Of a stretch of 64,000 bases of DNA, positions 36,580 to 45,890 are shown one piece after another (within the stretch, counting starts at the first letter, position 1; every line of letters begins with the position of its first letter). Under the pieces are notes generated by a model. It was given only the letters and a program-made list of their open reading frames with translations, searched no databases and was not told where the DNA came from. The stretch spans positions 2,992,501-3,056,500 of the forward strand of contig NZ_LN614830.1 of the NCBI RefSeq assembly GCF_000953635.1, given 5' to 3'. The position numbers and the translations under genes are program-made. This DNA comes from Legionella micdadei (GTDB lineage: Bacteria > Pseudomonadota > Gammaproteobacteria > Legionellales > Legionellaceae).

Positions 36580-37620
36580 ATGACTTTGAGCCCGAATTCA
36601 ACATTGTATCGATTAGTTACTATCTGGAATTCATTTAAAGCGCTATATCAATTATCCCCACAAAAAGTTGAAGCATTTCTAGAGGCATATAACCTCTATC
36701 ATTGTGATTGGGTTCACGGACAAGCGATGGATGATTCAAAATCCATTGCCTACGAGGAAGTTAAGCAGAAACTGATTAGTTGGTATGAGGTGATTAATCA
36801 TCTTTGCGCAATTGGGCAGGTTGAAAAAATGTATATACCTCCTACACTCGACTTAGCAAAAAATGTCATCAATAATCAGATCCTATTTGAAAGAAATTTT
36901 GTCCATCTCCTTGGGATGAAAGAGAATGATAAAGTATTTGAATTAGGGTGTGGAAAAGGGCGTGTTGCCATGCATCTTGCTTCACTTACTGGAGCACAAA
37001 TCACAGGAATTAATATTGATCAAAGTCAATTAGATAATGCTATTGCTTTCGCCAAAAAGCAAAATTTATCCCAACAATGTCATTTTATCAATGCCGACTT
37101 TAATGATTTGCCTCTCGCTTTTGATGATAATAATTTTGATTGTATTTACGAAATTCAGGCGCTTTCTCTCTGCAGAGATTTGTCTAAACTCTTTTCAGAA
37201 CTACATCGTATTCTTAAACCAGGTGGAAAAATTTCATTATTAGAGTGGGTTCGTTTGCCTGGCTATGACGCTCAAAATCCTCATCATCGGGAATTAATGC
37301 AAAAAATCAAACCATTGATTGGTGCAATTGGCACTCCCTCCCCCGAAGAATATCAATTAGTCTTACAAAATGCCGGATTTAAAGTGCTATTAAGTGAAGA
37401 CCCAAGTATCAATAAATCGCAAGAACCTCTTATCAATAAGGCGGGGAGTAATTACGATAAATTATCACCGATTGTTAAATTTCTTGTAAAAATAAATTTA
37501 CTCCCTAATCACTTTAATTTGTTGCTAGATCGACTTAGCCAAGATGTTGAAGCATTGTGTGAGGCGGATCGCTTGGGGTTAGTGACTATGAGTTACCATT
37601 TCATCGCACAGAAAACCTAA
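36580..37620 (+). CDS. Class I SAM methyltransferase, Erg6/SMT-like
   Basis: The 346-aa SAM-dependent methyltransferase has motif I FELGCGKGRVAMHLAS (about 117-132), then acidic motif II ITGINIDQSQLDNAI and motif IV-like FDCIYEIQALSL (about 185-196), followed by LKPGGKISLLEW. The roughly 110-residue N-terminal extension and the EWVRLPGYD segment recall sterol C-24 methyltransferases and related lipid methylases. Since the host and not the bacterium makes sterols, a lipid or small-molecule target is open. It is a lone gene and the substrate is unproven. Confidence 0.75.
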   Translation: MTLSPNSTLYRLVTIWNSFKALYQLSPQKVEAFLEAYNLYHCDWVHGQAMDDSKSIAYEEVKQKLISWYEVINHLCAIGQVEKMYIPPTLDLAKNVINNQILFERNFVHLLGMKENDKVFELGCGKGRVAMHLASLTGAQITGINIDQSQLDNAIAFAKKQNLSQQCHFINADFNDLPLAFDDNNFDCIYEIQALSLCRDLSKLFSELHRILKPGGKISLLEWVRLPGYDAQNPHHRELMQKIKPLIGAIGTPSPEEYQLVLQNAGFKVLLSEDPSINKSQEPLINKAGSNYDKLSPIVKFLVKINLLPNHFNLLLDRLSQDVEALCEADRLGLVTMSYHFIAQKT

Positions 37621-37706
37621 CAAGCATAGGCTTGGCTGATTATTGACGAGGATGTGAGGATTATTTAATTTTCCCTATTCAAAAAAGAACCCCATTTAAA
37701 TTAGCT

Positions 37707-39242
37707 TTAGAAGATTCTTCCTAAAATACCTAAATCCCCCGAAGAAACGGAAAGCCTCTTAATGACCTGGTTTTTATCGTATATTCCCTCTTTAGGCGGA
37801 GCTATTGTACTCCAGCAACTCCCATCAATTTTTCGCAATTCATCAAGCAAAAATGAAGCGAAAGAGTGCCGATTGTACGCTGTTTTACTGTCTTGCAATA
37901 ACTCGTTAATCCGCTCTATTGCATTCTCCTCGTCATGAATATTCCGAACAATGTCATCCTTAAACTCACTCGCCCGCTTTTGTCCAGAAGGACCATGTCT
38001 AAAAAACCATCTGCTAAAAAAACCATCCCTGCCCCGTATCTCTTTTACTCCATCTTTGTCATCGTACCATTCTTTATAGCTTTCTTGGGCCTTGGTTACT
38101 GCATTACGAATTAAAGACAATTGATCTTCTTCAACAACTTCAATAGGATCGTAATGGGGATAATGATTTGAAACTAAACTCGCTGCTAAAACATGTTGAT
38201 ATTGCTGTTCAAAATGAACGCGCTCTTGCTCCTGACGCTCAGTTTCAATTCGGCTCAGTTCTAAAGCTGCTTGGAGCTCCTGATCGCTACCTTCTTGCTC
38301 ATACATTTCATCGAAAGTCATATTTCGCAAAGCCCGCTGTTCCTCCTCGTGCTCGGCTATTTCTTCATGGCTTAAAAGATTGCATTCAATATGGAATTCA
38401 TTACTAAGATAATTCACTTCTTCACGTAACAAATTAAAGAAGAAAGTCTTCTTATGCGCCATTAATGCTTTGCGTAACTCCTCATCGCCCGTAAACCCTA
38501 AATCCCTATCAATATCTGTACGACTAGCCATATTCACAATAGCTTGATGATGAGGATCGCCATCCTCTTCAATGATCGTTTTTAATGCATATAAATAATC
38601 TTCGCAATTGTCGTAATTACTAATATGGAAATCATATAAAGCCAGCGACAATTCGTTATATAAAATCTCTAAGGTTCCAATTTCGAATAGTGTGTCGCGG
38701 CCCGCAGCTTCAAGACCACGATAACGTATATTTCCCTTTTTGCAGGCTTCCCATTGAGCTTTTTCCTGCTCTACTCTAATCCTTTCCGCCTCTTGAGCTT
38801 CTCTTATTCTTTTCTCTTCTAAGGCGCGTTCTTCTGTTAACTTTTCTAATAACATCTCTGGGGTTAAGGGTAACGCTGTGTTAGGGAGCAATGTACTAAC
38901 TTCTTCTTTTTGATGCCCGATGAAGGGGTTATCTTTTAAGATATTATATGGAAACCACCCCGATTTCTTGAGCACAGAGGCATTAATACCCGTAACCCGA
39001 TTTGGGTTCCAATCAGTAAAATATAAAACACCGTCTCTTAAAACATAAAATCCCGGCACTGCCTCTTGCTGTTTATAGGCATAACTTACGTGCCAATTAC
39101 CCCTGGTAATTGGTTGCCAATCCGTTGTTATACGGGGATCTTTCGAAGATATTTGAGCAATTTCAGCCTTGACTATTTCGTTCTCGTAAACAAAACGTAC
39201 CCAAGATTTATCACGCTCACACCAAAAAGGACCTAAGTTCAT
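37707..39242 (-). CDS. 511-aa protein with ubiquitin-interacting-like motif and coiled coil, candidate effector
   Basis: I recognise no catalytic domain. The N-terminal 110 residues form a compact beta-rich unit (WCERDKSWVRFVYE to VLKKSGWFPYN). A charged helix, Glu/Arg-rich, spans about 128-165. Residues 318-335 fit the ubiquitin-interacting motif (acidic, then L323-x-x-A326-x-x-x-S330-x-x-E333). A weaker UIM-like helix (A354, S358) follows. The C-terminal 130 residues contain a basic loop (GRDGFFSRWFFRHGPSGQKR). There is no signal peptide. UIMs are eukaryotic features, so action on host ubiquitin is plausible but unproven. Confidence 0.68.
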   Translation of the reverse strand: MNLGPFWCERDKSWVRFVYENEIVKAEIAQISSKDPRITTDWQPITRGNWHVSYAYKQQEAVPGFYVLRDGVLYFTDWNPNRVTGINASVLKKSGWFPYNILKDNPFIGHQKEEVSTLLPNTALPLTPEMLLEKLTEERALEEKRIREAQEAERIRVEQEKAQWEACKKGNIRYRGLEAAGRDTLFEIGTLEILYNELSLALYDFHISNYDNCEDYLYALKTIIEEDGDPHHQAIVNMASRTDIDRDLGFTGDEELRKALMAHKKTFFFNLLREEVNYLSNEFHIECNLLSHEEIAEHEEEQRALRNMTFDEMYEQEGSDQELQAALELSRIETERQEQERVHFEQQYQHVLAASLVSNHYPHYDPIEVVEEDQLSLIRNAVTKAQESYKEWYDDKDGVKEIRGRDGFFSRWFFRHGPSGQKRASEFKDDIVRNIHDEENAIERINELLQDSKTAYNRHSFASFLLDELRKIDGSCWSTIAPPKEGIYDKNQVIKRLSVSSGDLGILGRIF

Positions 39243-39393
39243 ACATCATCAAATAGAATGATAGGGAAGCATATATTAACATGGCAACCTTAAGCAAAGA
39301 TTAAGATTTAATTTTGTCCTCCGCGGCCTTCTTAGAAAGAAAATAACTCTTTGATTTTTTTATATTTTATTGCCAAAAAAACGTATCTAAGTT

Positions 39394-40122
39394 CTATTTT
39401 CTTTGCTTTTCAATTAAATGGGTGGCTTGTTCCAAATTTTGAGCATGGGGGCTTAATTTTTCAAACGTCTCTGATTCAACTAATGCGACTGTGTAATTTT
39501 TAATACAACACACACTGATTAACGCCTTCTTAAATACACAATCAAAAACATGCCCTCCTTGCCTATGGGTTGAATCCAAGAAATGCATATGATGGCCCGG
39601 AATATTCATTGTCGCCATGTAAGAAGGGAAATAAAAACCAGCAACCTTTCCCTTTACTTTTCTATAGGAGAAATTGACCTGAACGCTTGGCATTGTTTCT
39701 ACCAAAGGTTGAAAAGGTTTTGGTTGGCAGGACTCGGTCCGGCACTCCAGTTTATCCATCAGGCATTCAAAGCGATAAGCATAAATGTAGTTGGGTGATG
39801 GTACTTGTCGGTCAAATGCTTCTGAAAAATGCTCGAAGCTGTTAATCCCCTCCAAGGTAAACTGATGCGTTTCCTCAAAGTCAACCACCCAGGCAAAGGG
39901 TGATTTTTGTTGTGGATCGACAGGCCTTGCGATACCGTCTTCAATTATCCGATAAAATTGGCCATCCAATCCAATTAATTCGCCATGGACAAAATCAAAG
40001 GTTCCAATACCCATATTTCCTTTTGCCATGATTTGTGCCAGGGTATGATCCCCCTCATAGACTTTATCAAGAAATCCACAAAGCACCCCTACCTGAAACA
40101 GGGTTTTATTTGAGCAGCTCAA
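39394..40122 (-). CDS. budA: Alpha-acetolactate decarboxylase
   Basis: This enzyme decarboxylates alpha-acetolactate to acetoin. The 242-aa protein has the family patterns MGIGTFDFVHGELIGLDGQF (about 52-71) and the zinc-binding GHHMHFLDSTHRQGGH (about 175-190, His residues as metal ligands). It overlaps the acetolactate synthase gene by 4 bases and follows it, so pyruvate to acetolactate to acetoin is encoded as one unit. This is a pH-control and overflow pathway. Confidence 0.94.
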   Translation of the reverse strand: MSCSNKTLFQVGVLCGFLDKVYEGDHTLAQIMAKGNMGIGTFDFVHGELIGLDGQFYRIIEDGIARPVDPQQKSPFAWVVDFEETHQFTLEGINSFEHFSEAFDRQVPSPNYIYAYRFECLMDKLECRTESCQPKPFQPLVETMPSVQVNFSYRKVKGKVAGFYFPSYMATMNIPGHHMHFLDSTHRQGGHVFDCVFKKALISVCCIKNYTVALVESETFEKLSPHAQNLEQATHLIEKQRK

Positions 40123-41768
40123 GATAACACCCCCGTTTCAAATAACCCTGGGTTGTCGGAATAGTCAATTGGAATATCAATCAGGACAGGTCCCTTTTGC
40201 TTTAATGCCTCTTGCAATAATTCGCTAAAGTCGGCCGGATCTTGTAATTCGTATCCGATTGCTCCAAACGCTTTGGCATAATCTGCTAGATCTACTTTTC
40301 CAAACTCAACGCCTGATGGGCGTTTATATTTCATTAATTCTTGCTCTTTAACCATATTGTAAGATCCATCACGCCACACAAAATGGACGAAATCAAGTTT
40401 ATTTCTTACGGCATTTTCCAACTCCATGGATGAAAATAAAAAACCACCATCCCCTGACATTGAAATAATTTTTTTATTCGGATAAACCAATTTTGCGGCC
40501 ATAGCCCACGGCAATGCCACACCCAATGTTTGCTGGCCATTACTAAATAACAGATGGTGGGGTTGATAGGATAAAAAATAACGGGACATCCACATGTAAA
40601 TTGTTCCAACATCACAGGTTATGAGGGTGTCATCGTCAATGGCTTCGCGTAATTCATGAATGAAATGCAAAGGATGCATTAATTTACCTCTTGACAATGA
40701 TTTCCCCGTCAAAATAATTTTTTGGTGGGCCTCATGATAGGGTTTTACATTTTTCTGATTTCTTAAGACCATGGAAGTATCTAGGAGTTCGATCAATGCA
40801 CTCAGATTGGCATCGATATCTCCAAGCACTTCATATTTAGGTTGATAAGCCTCGCGAATTGTCGCTGGAGAATAATCGATATGCACAATTGTTTTTTGAC
40901 ACTCTGCATTCCATACTTCTGGATCATATTCTACTGAATCAAATCCAATGGTGATAATAATGTCGGATTGATTTAGTAATTGATCGCCGGGTTGATTACG
41001 AAACAATCCAACTCTTCCAGCAAAGCAAGAAACCAACTCCCTTGACACCACGCCAGCAGCCTGAAACGTTCCAACGGTGGGTAAACCGGTTTTTAGGAGT
41101 AATTTCCGGATTGCTTCGGTATTTTCAGGGCGACTTGCTTCCTCTCCTAATAATAAAACAGGACATTTTGCTTGATTTATTAATTGCGAAACAGCCCTTA
41201 TTGTTTCAGGGTGTGCCAAGCCATAGCAAATTCTTGACGCAGGCTTTATTACTGGGGCGGATGTCATTTCCTTCAATACATCCTGCGGTAGACTGATAAA
41301 GCAAGCGCCGCTTCTCGGAGCAACTGCAGTGCGAAATGCATTTGCTATTGCTTCTGGAATGATTTCTGGTACTTCAGTTTCCACACTGGTTTTACAGACA
41401 GGCTTCATCAATTGCACGTTATTCGTATTCTGATGGGAAGCTTTTAGAGCCATATCACGAGCAACATTGCCTCCAAGTGCAACAATTGGATCCCCTTCTG
41501 TTGTTGCTGTTAATAATCCTGTTGCTAAATTTGAAACGCCTGGCCCCGATGTCACTAACACAACCCCCGGTTTACCAGTCAAACGGCCATAAGCTGCCGC
41601 CATAAACGCTGCATTTTGTTCATGGCGGCAGAGGATTAATTGGATAGTTGAATCTTCCAAGGCATCAAAAACTGTGTCAATTTTTGCACCCGGAATCCCG
41701 AAAATAAACTCCACACCCTGTGCCTCCAAGCATTTTACAACGAGCTGACCGCCATTAATCTTCGACAT
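40119..41768 (-). CDS. alsS: Catabolic acetolactate synthase
   Basis: The 549-aa thiamine-diphosphate enzyme joins two pyruvates to alpha-acetolactate. Domains run in the usual order: the PYR domain with the catalytic Glu (ILCRHEQNAAFMAAAYGR), the middle FAD-like domain and the PP domain with the TPP motif GDGGFLFSSMELENAVRNKL (about 440-460). It lacks a regulatory subunit nearby and is paired with budA, which marks the catabolic AlsS/BudB type rather than IlvB. A strong AAGGAG ribosome site lies 6 bases before the ATG. Confidence 0.93.
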   Translation of the reverse strand: MSKINGGQLVVKCLEAQGVEFIFGIPGAKIDTVFDALEDSTIQLILCRHEQNAAFMAAAYGRLTGKPGVVLVTSGPGVSNLATGLLTATTEGDPIVALGGNVARDMALKASHQNTNNVQLMKPVCKTSVETEVPEIIPEAIANAFRTAVAPRSGACFISLPQDVLKEMTSAPVIKPASRICYGLAHPETIRAVSQLINQAKCPVLLLGEEASRPENTEAIRKLLLKTGLPTVGTFQAAGVVSRELVSCFAGRVGLFRNQPGDQLLNQSDIIITIGFDSVEYDPEVWNAECQKTIVHIDYSPATIREAYQPKYEVLGDIDANLSALIELLDTSMVLRNQKNVKPYHEAHQKIILTGKSLSRGKLMHPLHFIHELREAIDDDTLITCDVGTIYMWMSRYFLSYQPHHLLFSNGQQTLGVALPWAMAAKLVYPNKKIISMSGDGGFLFSSMELENAVRNKLDFVHFVWRDGSYNMVKEQELMKYKRPSGVEFGKVDLADYAKAFGAIGYELQDPADFSELLQEALKQKGPVLIDIPIDYSDNPGLFETGVLS

Positions 41769-42312
41769 AAATTCTCCTTCGTAAGAGCTATTTTCGCGAT
41801 TCGTTGAGTTAACTTAATATATATTTAATAGCACATAACAACGATTTAGTTTGACTACTTATCGTTCATTTTCTATCGAGGGATTTATCAATGCTTTTTA
41901 GCCAAGCCTTATGAACTGCGACATACAAAAATGGAAGATCAACTCAACGCACTGATGTTCACAAAAAAGCTGAGCATCACCACTTTAAAACGGAGTATCT
42001 GTTTAAAGATACCACTATCCTGTAAAGTGAACTTGCCAATGAGTCAGATTATTGTTTTTTCATAGTATTACTCTTTTTAAACTGGCTCGTTAGGTGGTAA
42101 ACCAAACGGGCAACCTGCAGTGGTTTTTCAAAATGAGTTAAACCGTATGGAATGTCTTTAGCGTTATAAAGAAGTTTGATGGAAGATAAATTTTTCCCTC
42201 TTCCTAATTACTCTATAAACTTGTGAGCACTTTGCATTGGTTCCCAAACATATTGATGTTTCCTACTCAATGAAGCATAGTAATTTTATGGTAAGTTATT
42301 GAAAATAATCTC
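41769..42312. other. Divergent intergenic region between alsS and the SDR gene
   Basis: About 540 bases with no convincing frame. Near the alsS side an A/T-rich element (TATATT box about 45 bases upstream of the ATG, minus strand) may be its promoter. I find no LysR-type dyad with confidence and no RNA gene. Confidence 0.4.
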
Positions 42313-43011
42313 ATGGCTAATTACTTAGTTATCGCTGCAAGCAGTGCAATTGGACAATCCGTTACAACACACTTAAAAAGTCGAGGTGACCGAGTATTTA
42401 CTACCGCAAGAGATAATCGCAAGATAAAACCTGATTTTATTCTTGATGCATGTGATTTTGATGCCGTTGCCGAAGTGTTTCATAAAATTGGTACTATTGA
42501 TGGGGTGGTGAATTGCGCGGGCTCATTACTCCTTAAAAGTGCTCACACAACCACCGTTGAAGAATTTCAAGCCAGCATTGATGCCTCTTTAAAAACCTCA
42601 TTTGCTACAATTCGTGCTGCTGGTTTAATGATGAAAGAAGGTGGTTCAGTTGTATTGATTTCATCTGCGGCAGCATTAGTTGGACTTGCTAACCACGAAG
42701 CAGTGGCAGCAGCCAAAGCAGGCATAATTGGACTTGCCCAAGCCGCAGCAGCTACTTATGCGCCGAACAATTTAAGGGTAAATGTAATAGCCCCCGGAAT
42801 GGTAAATACTCCACTGACTGCCTCCTTGGTAAATAACCAGTTTGCCCTTAATGCCTCAAAAATGATGCATGCTCTCGGGCGTATTGGCACTCCAGAGGAT
42901 ATTGCTCAAGCCATCCTATTTTTACTGAGTCCAGAAACAAGCTGGATAACTGGACAAGTCCTTGCAGTTGATGGGGGTTTAAGCCGTGTTCGTCCAAAAA
43001 TGAAGATATAA
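42313..43011 (+). CDS. Atypical short-chain dehydrogenase/reductase lacking the catalytic Tyr
   Basis: The 232-aa SDR keeps the fold (NCAG at 67-70, LISSAAA around 116-122, IAPGMVNTP around 159-167, and DGG near the end). However, the glycine-rich loop reads VIAASSAIGQSV. The YxxxK motif reads VAAAK with Val131 where Tyr should be, while Lys135 is kept. Classical reductase chemistry is therefore doubtful; a binding, isomerising or non-redox role is more likely. It starts an operon-like group with the photolyase gene 22 bases downstream. Confidence 0.82.
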   Translation: MANYLVIAASSAIGQSVTTHLKSRGDRVFTTARDNRKIKPDFILDACDFDAVAEVFHKIGTIDGVVNCAGSLLLKSAHTTTVEEFQASIDASLKTSFATIRAAGLMMKEGGSVVLISSAAALVGLANHEAVAAAKAGIIGLAQAAAATYAPNNLRVNVIAPGMVNTPLTASLVNNQFALNASKMMHALGRIGTPEDIAQAILFLLSPETSWITGQVLAVDGGLSRVRPKMKI

Positions 43012-43033
43012 CGAACCTAATATGTGAAAATTT

Positions 43034-44572
43034 ATGGCTAAACTATGTTTTATTTTAGGCGATCAACTAAGCGAAACATTATCTGCCATTACGGCAATTA
43101 ATAAGTGCGATGATGTCATCTTGATGTGTGAGGTTGCGCAGGAGGCCACTTATGTAGATCATCACCCTAAAAAAATTGCTTTTATATTTTCCGCGATGCG
43201 CCATTTTGCTCAAGAACTCGTGGCGAAAGGATATCAAGTTCGTTATATCAAATTTGATGATCCAGATAATCAAGGGAGCCTAACTAAAGAACTCTTTCGT
43301 GCAATCGAAGAGGTAAAACCTTCATCAATCTGTCTTACTGAACCAGGAGAATGGCGGGTTCTAAAAATGATTCAAGATTGCAAAGATCAATTAGCAGTTC
43401 CACTCACTATCCATGAGGACAATCGGTTTCTATGTACAACAAATGAGTTTAAAAATTGGGCCACATGCAAAAATCGACTACGCATGGAGCATTTTTATCG
43501 AATGATGCGCCAAAAGCATAACTTACTAATCGATGAAAAAGGGAAGCCAATCGGTGGTTCATGGAATTATGATGCGCAAAATCGTAAAAACGCAAAACAT
43601 GTTCCCTCATTTCCTAAGCGTTTGGAATACCCAATAGATGTGATTACTGCTGACATTTTGAGATTGGTTTCAACCCACTTTTCAAACCATTTTGGCGAAC
43701 TGCATCCTTTTAACCTCGCAGTCACCCGCAATCAAGCCTTATCCGAAGCAGATTATTTTATGGGGCATTGCCTTGGCTTTTTTGGTGACTATCAGGATGC
43801 CATGCTCAGCAATGAAATAACTTTATATCATTCAAAATTGTCATTTTACCTTAATACAGGCCTCTTACAGCCTTTAGAATTATGCCGGAGGGCTGAGCAG
43901 GCTTACTTCACTCAAAAAGCACCCCTGAATTCGGTCGAGGGATTTATACGCCAAATTCTAGGATGGAGGGAGTATGTACGCGGTATTTATTGGCTCTTTA
44001 TGCCTAGTTACAAGGAAATGAACTACTTTAATGCCGTAAGACACCTACCTGCTTTTTTCTGGGGAGCAGAAACTAAAATGTTTTGTATTAAGGAAGTCGT
44101 GCGCCAAACTTCAGCAGAAGCTTATTCTCACCACATTCAACGATTAATGATAACGGGAAATTTTGCGTTATTGGCAGGCTTAGATCCCCAACAAGTCTGT
44201 GACTGGTATCTTACTGTTTATGCTGATGCTTATGAGTGGGTGGAACTTCCCAATACATTAGGTATGGCGCTTTACGCCGATGGCGGACTAATGTCAACCA
44301 AACCTTACGCCGCGAGTGGAAAATATATAAATCGCATGAGTAATTTTTGCCAATCATGCCCTTATAATCCAAATGATTTATTGGGAGAAAATGCCTGCCC
44401 ATTTAATGCCTTATACTGGAATTTCCTCAAACAAAATCAAGAGAAGCTCAAGAATAATACGCGGCTAAACTATGCTTACATGAACTGGCAAAAAATGAGC
44501 ACCGATAAGAAAGAAGCAATTCTTCATAAGGCACAACAAATTTTCGCTAATTTAGACTCAGCCTGCCTTTGA
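43034..44572 (+). CDS. Fe-S cluster photolyase/cryptochrome (PhrB/FeS-BCP type)
   Basis: The 512-aa protein is a deoxyribodipyrimidine photolyase-related protein of the iron-sulphur bacterial cryptochrome/photolyase group, which repairs (6-4) photoproducts or senses light. It has an N-terminal DUF36-type antenna domain (LCFILGDQLSETLSAI) and the FAD domain with EGFIRQILGWREYVRG. Four cysteines for a 4Fe-4S cluster are at 351, 439, 442 and 455 (SNFCQSCPYNPNDL, then NACPFN), the spacing known for this class. It follows the SDR gene by 22 bases. Confidence 0.92.
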   Translation: MAKLCFILGDQLSETLSAITAINKCDDVILMCEVAQEATYVDHHPKKIAFIFSAMRHFAQELVAKGYQVRYIKFDDPDNQGSLTKELFRAIEEVKPSSICLTEPGEWRVLKMIQDCKDQLAVPLTIHEDNRFLCTTNEFKNWATCKNRLRMEHFYRMMRQKHNLLIDEKGKPIGGSWNYDAQNRKNAKHVPSFPKRLEYPIDVITADILRLVSTHFSNHFGELHPFNLAVTRNQALSEADYFMGHCLGFFGDYQDAMLSNEITLYHSKLSFYLNTGLLQPLELCRRAEQAYFTQKAPLNSVEGFIRQILGWREYVRGIYWLFMPSYKEMNYFNAVRHLPAFFWGAETKMFCIKEVVRQTSAEAYSHHIQRLMITGNFALLAGLDPQQVCDWYLTVYADAYEWVELPNTLGMALYADGGLMSTKPYAASGKYINRMSNFCQSCPYNPNDLLGENACPFNALYWNFLKQNQEKLKNNTRLNYAYMNWQKMSTDKKEAILHKAQQIFANLDSACL

Positions 44573-44729
44573 ATCTGCTTGCGAGAATCACATCAGCGCA
44601 TTGGCTGGTTTATTAATGGAGTAAGAAAAATTATTGGTTCGCGAATAACTCAGGAGAAACCGGTATGAATCGAGTTAAGGACAAATTTGTAATTTTGATC
44701 ATAAAAGAAACTACCCTAGACAAACCAAA

Positions 44730-45890
44730 ATGGCGAAATCATATATGATTCGATTGAGTGGATATATTGCACTGATCTTATTTATTGCCTCATTTTATCT
44801 GGCTGTCCGAAGTCCGACATTAAACAAGATATTCGATGGTCTCCAACGACAATTGCGCTGGCATCATTGGATCGCCATGATATTCGTCGCAATGATGATG
44901 TATCACCTAGGCCAATTATTCTGGAGTTATAGGGGACATTTCGAGTTAATTTTTGATTGGAGCGATCTTGCCCTTTTATCCGGATGGATTACATTTGTCG
45001 GTGTTATTCTAGCCAGCCTACTGGCCTTTTACCGTTTGCAAATCCCCTATAGACGATGGCGCCGTATTCATATTTTGACTTCCCTTTGTCTTATTACGGC
45101 ATTGCTTCATACCGTATTGCTACTTGCTCCTTATAATGTTGCGGAGTGGTTAATATTTGTATCACTAGGTATACTTGGATTAATCGCCTTATTATTAGCT
45201 GTTATTCTTCCAGTATTCTCTTTCTGGGGTAAAAAATATTTAATCAGCAAAGTGTGTGAAGTACGTCCTGGGTTATTTCTCCTCCAACTTCAATCTAATG
45301 AACCTAAACATTTTCACTTCGATCCTGGGCATTTTATGTATCTTAAATTTTTATCTTCCAATCTTTCCTATATCTGGCATCCTTTTACAATTATTTCGAG
45401 GCCGTCCGAACCCTTTATTGAACTCTTCATCAAGGCTCGAGGCAAGGACACGGGGCAATTGAATACTATTTCTCTTCCCGGATCAGTTCGCGTCTTAGCC
45501 CCGTTCGGCACTTCTTTTTGGAAAACGGATCAAACCCAGTTGTGGATTGCTTACGGTGTAGGTGCAGCTATATTCCTTGCTGCAATTCGCTCCTTTCCCT
45601 CTTCATTCCGGAAAAAGATACATTTTATTTGCTGTGACAGCTCTGCATCAAAGATGTTTTTTAGTGAGGAGCTCGATGATTGTATGCAACAGCATCTTAA
45701 TTTTACCTGGGAATCTTATATCGGTTCTGGGCAACAGTTTATTGCCGAATTCAGCGGCAAACCGTTTGATAGCACAAATTTCGAAAAATTCCGTATATGC
45801 GGGCATCCTGGGTTTCAGAAAAATCTTAAATCGCTTTTAATATCTCGTGGTGTTCAAAGACACAATATTAAATTGGAGGGATTGCTATGA
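44730..45890 (+). CDS. Ferric-reductase-like transmembrane flavocytochrome
   Basis: The 386-aa membrane protein has an N-terminal six-helix domain (about 10-165) with histidines positioned for haem ligation (RWHHWIAM, MMYHLGQ, RRIHILTS, LLHTVLL). A cytoplasmic FAD-binding domain follows with the HPFTIIS flavin motif (about 223-229), and an NAD-binding region ends at GHPGFQKNLKS. This is the ferric reductase/NADPH oxidase superfamily. The gene overlaps the next one (secreted cytochrome b5-like) by 4 bases, so electrons may pass across the inner membrane to that protein. The end acceptor is unknown. Confidence 0.85.
   Translation: MAKSYMIRLSGYIALILFIASFYLAVRSPTLNKIFDGLQRQLRWHHWIAMIFVAMMMYHLGQLFWSYRGHFELIFDWSDLALLSGWITFVGVILASLLAFYRLQIPYRRWRRIHILTSLCLITALLHTVLLLAPYNVAEWLIFVSLGILGLIALLLAVILPVFSFWGKKYLISKVCEVRPGLFLLQLQSNEPKHFHFDPGHFMYLKFLSSNLSYIWHPFTIISRPSEPFIELFIKARGKDTGQLNTISLPGSVRVLAPFGTSFWKTDQTQLWIAYGVGAAIFLAAIRSFPSSFRKKIHFICCDSSASKMFFSEELDDCMQQHLNFTWESYIGSGQQFIAEFSGKPFDSTNFEKFRICGHPGFQKNLKSLLISRGVQRHNIKLEGLL

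Noticed and set aside
41769-42312. A small RNA in the alsS/SDR gap
   Set aside because: No clear promoter plus terminator pair seen; not reported.
44211-44402. Frame antisense to the photolyase
   Set aside because: Shadow.
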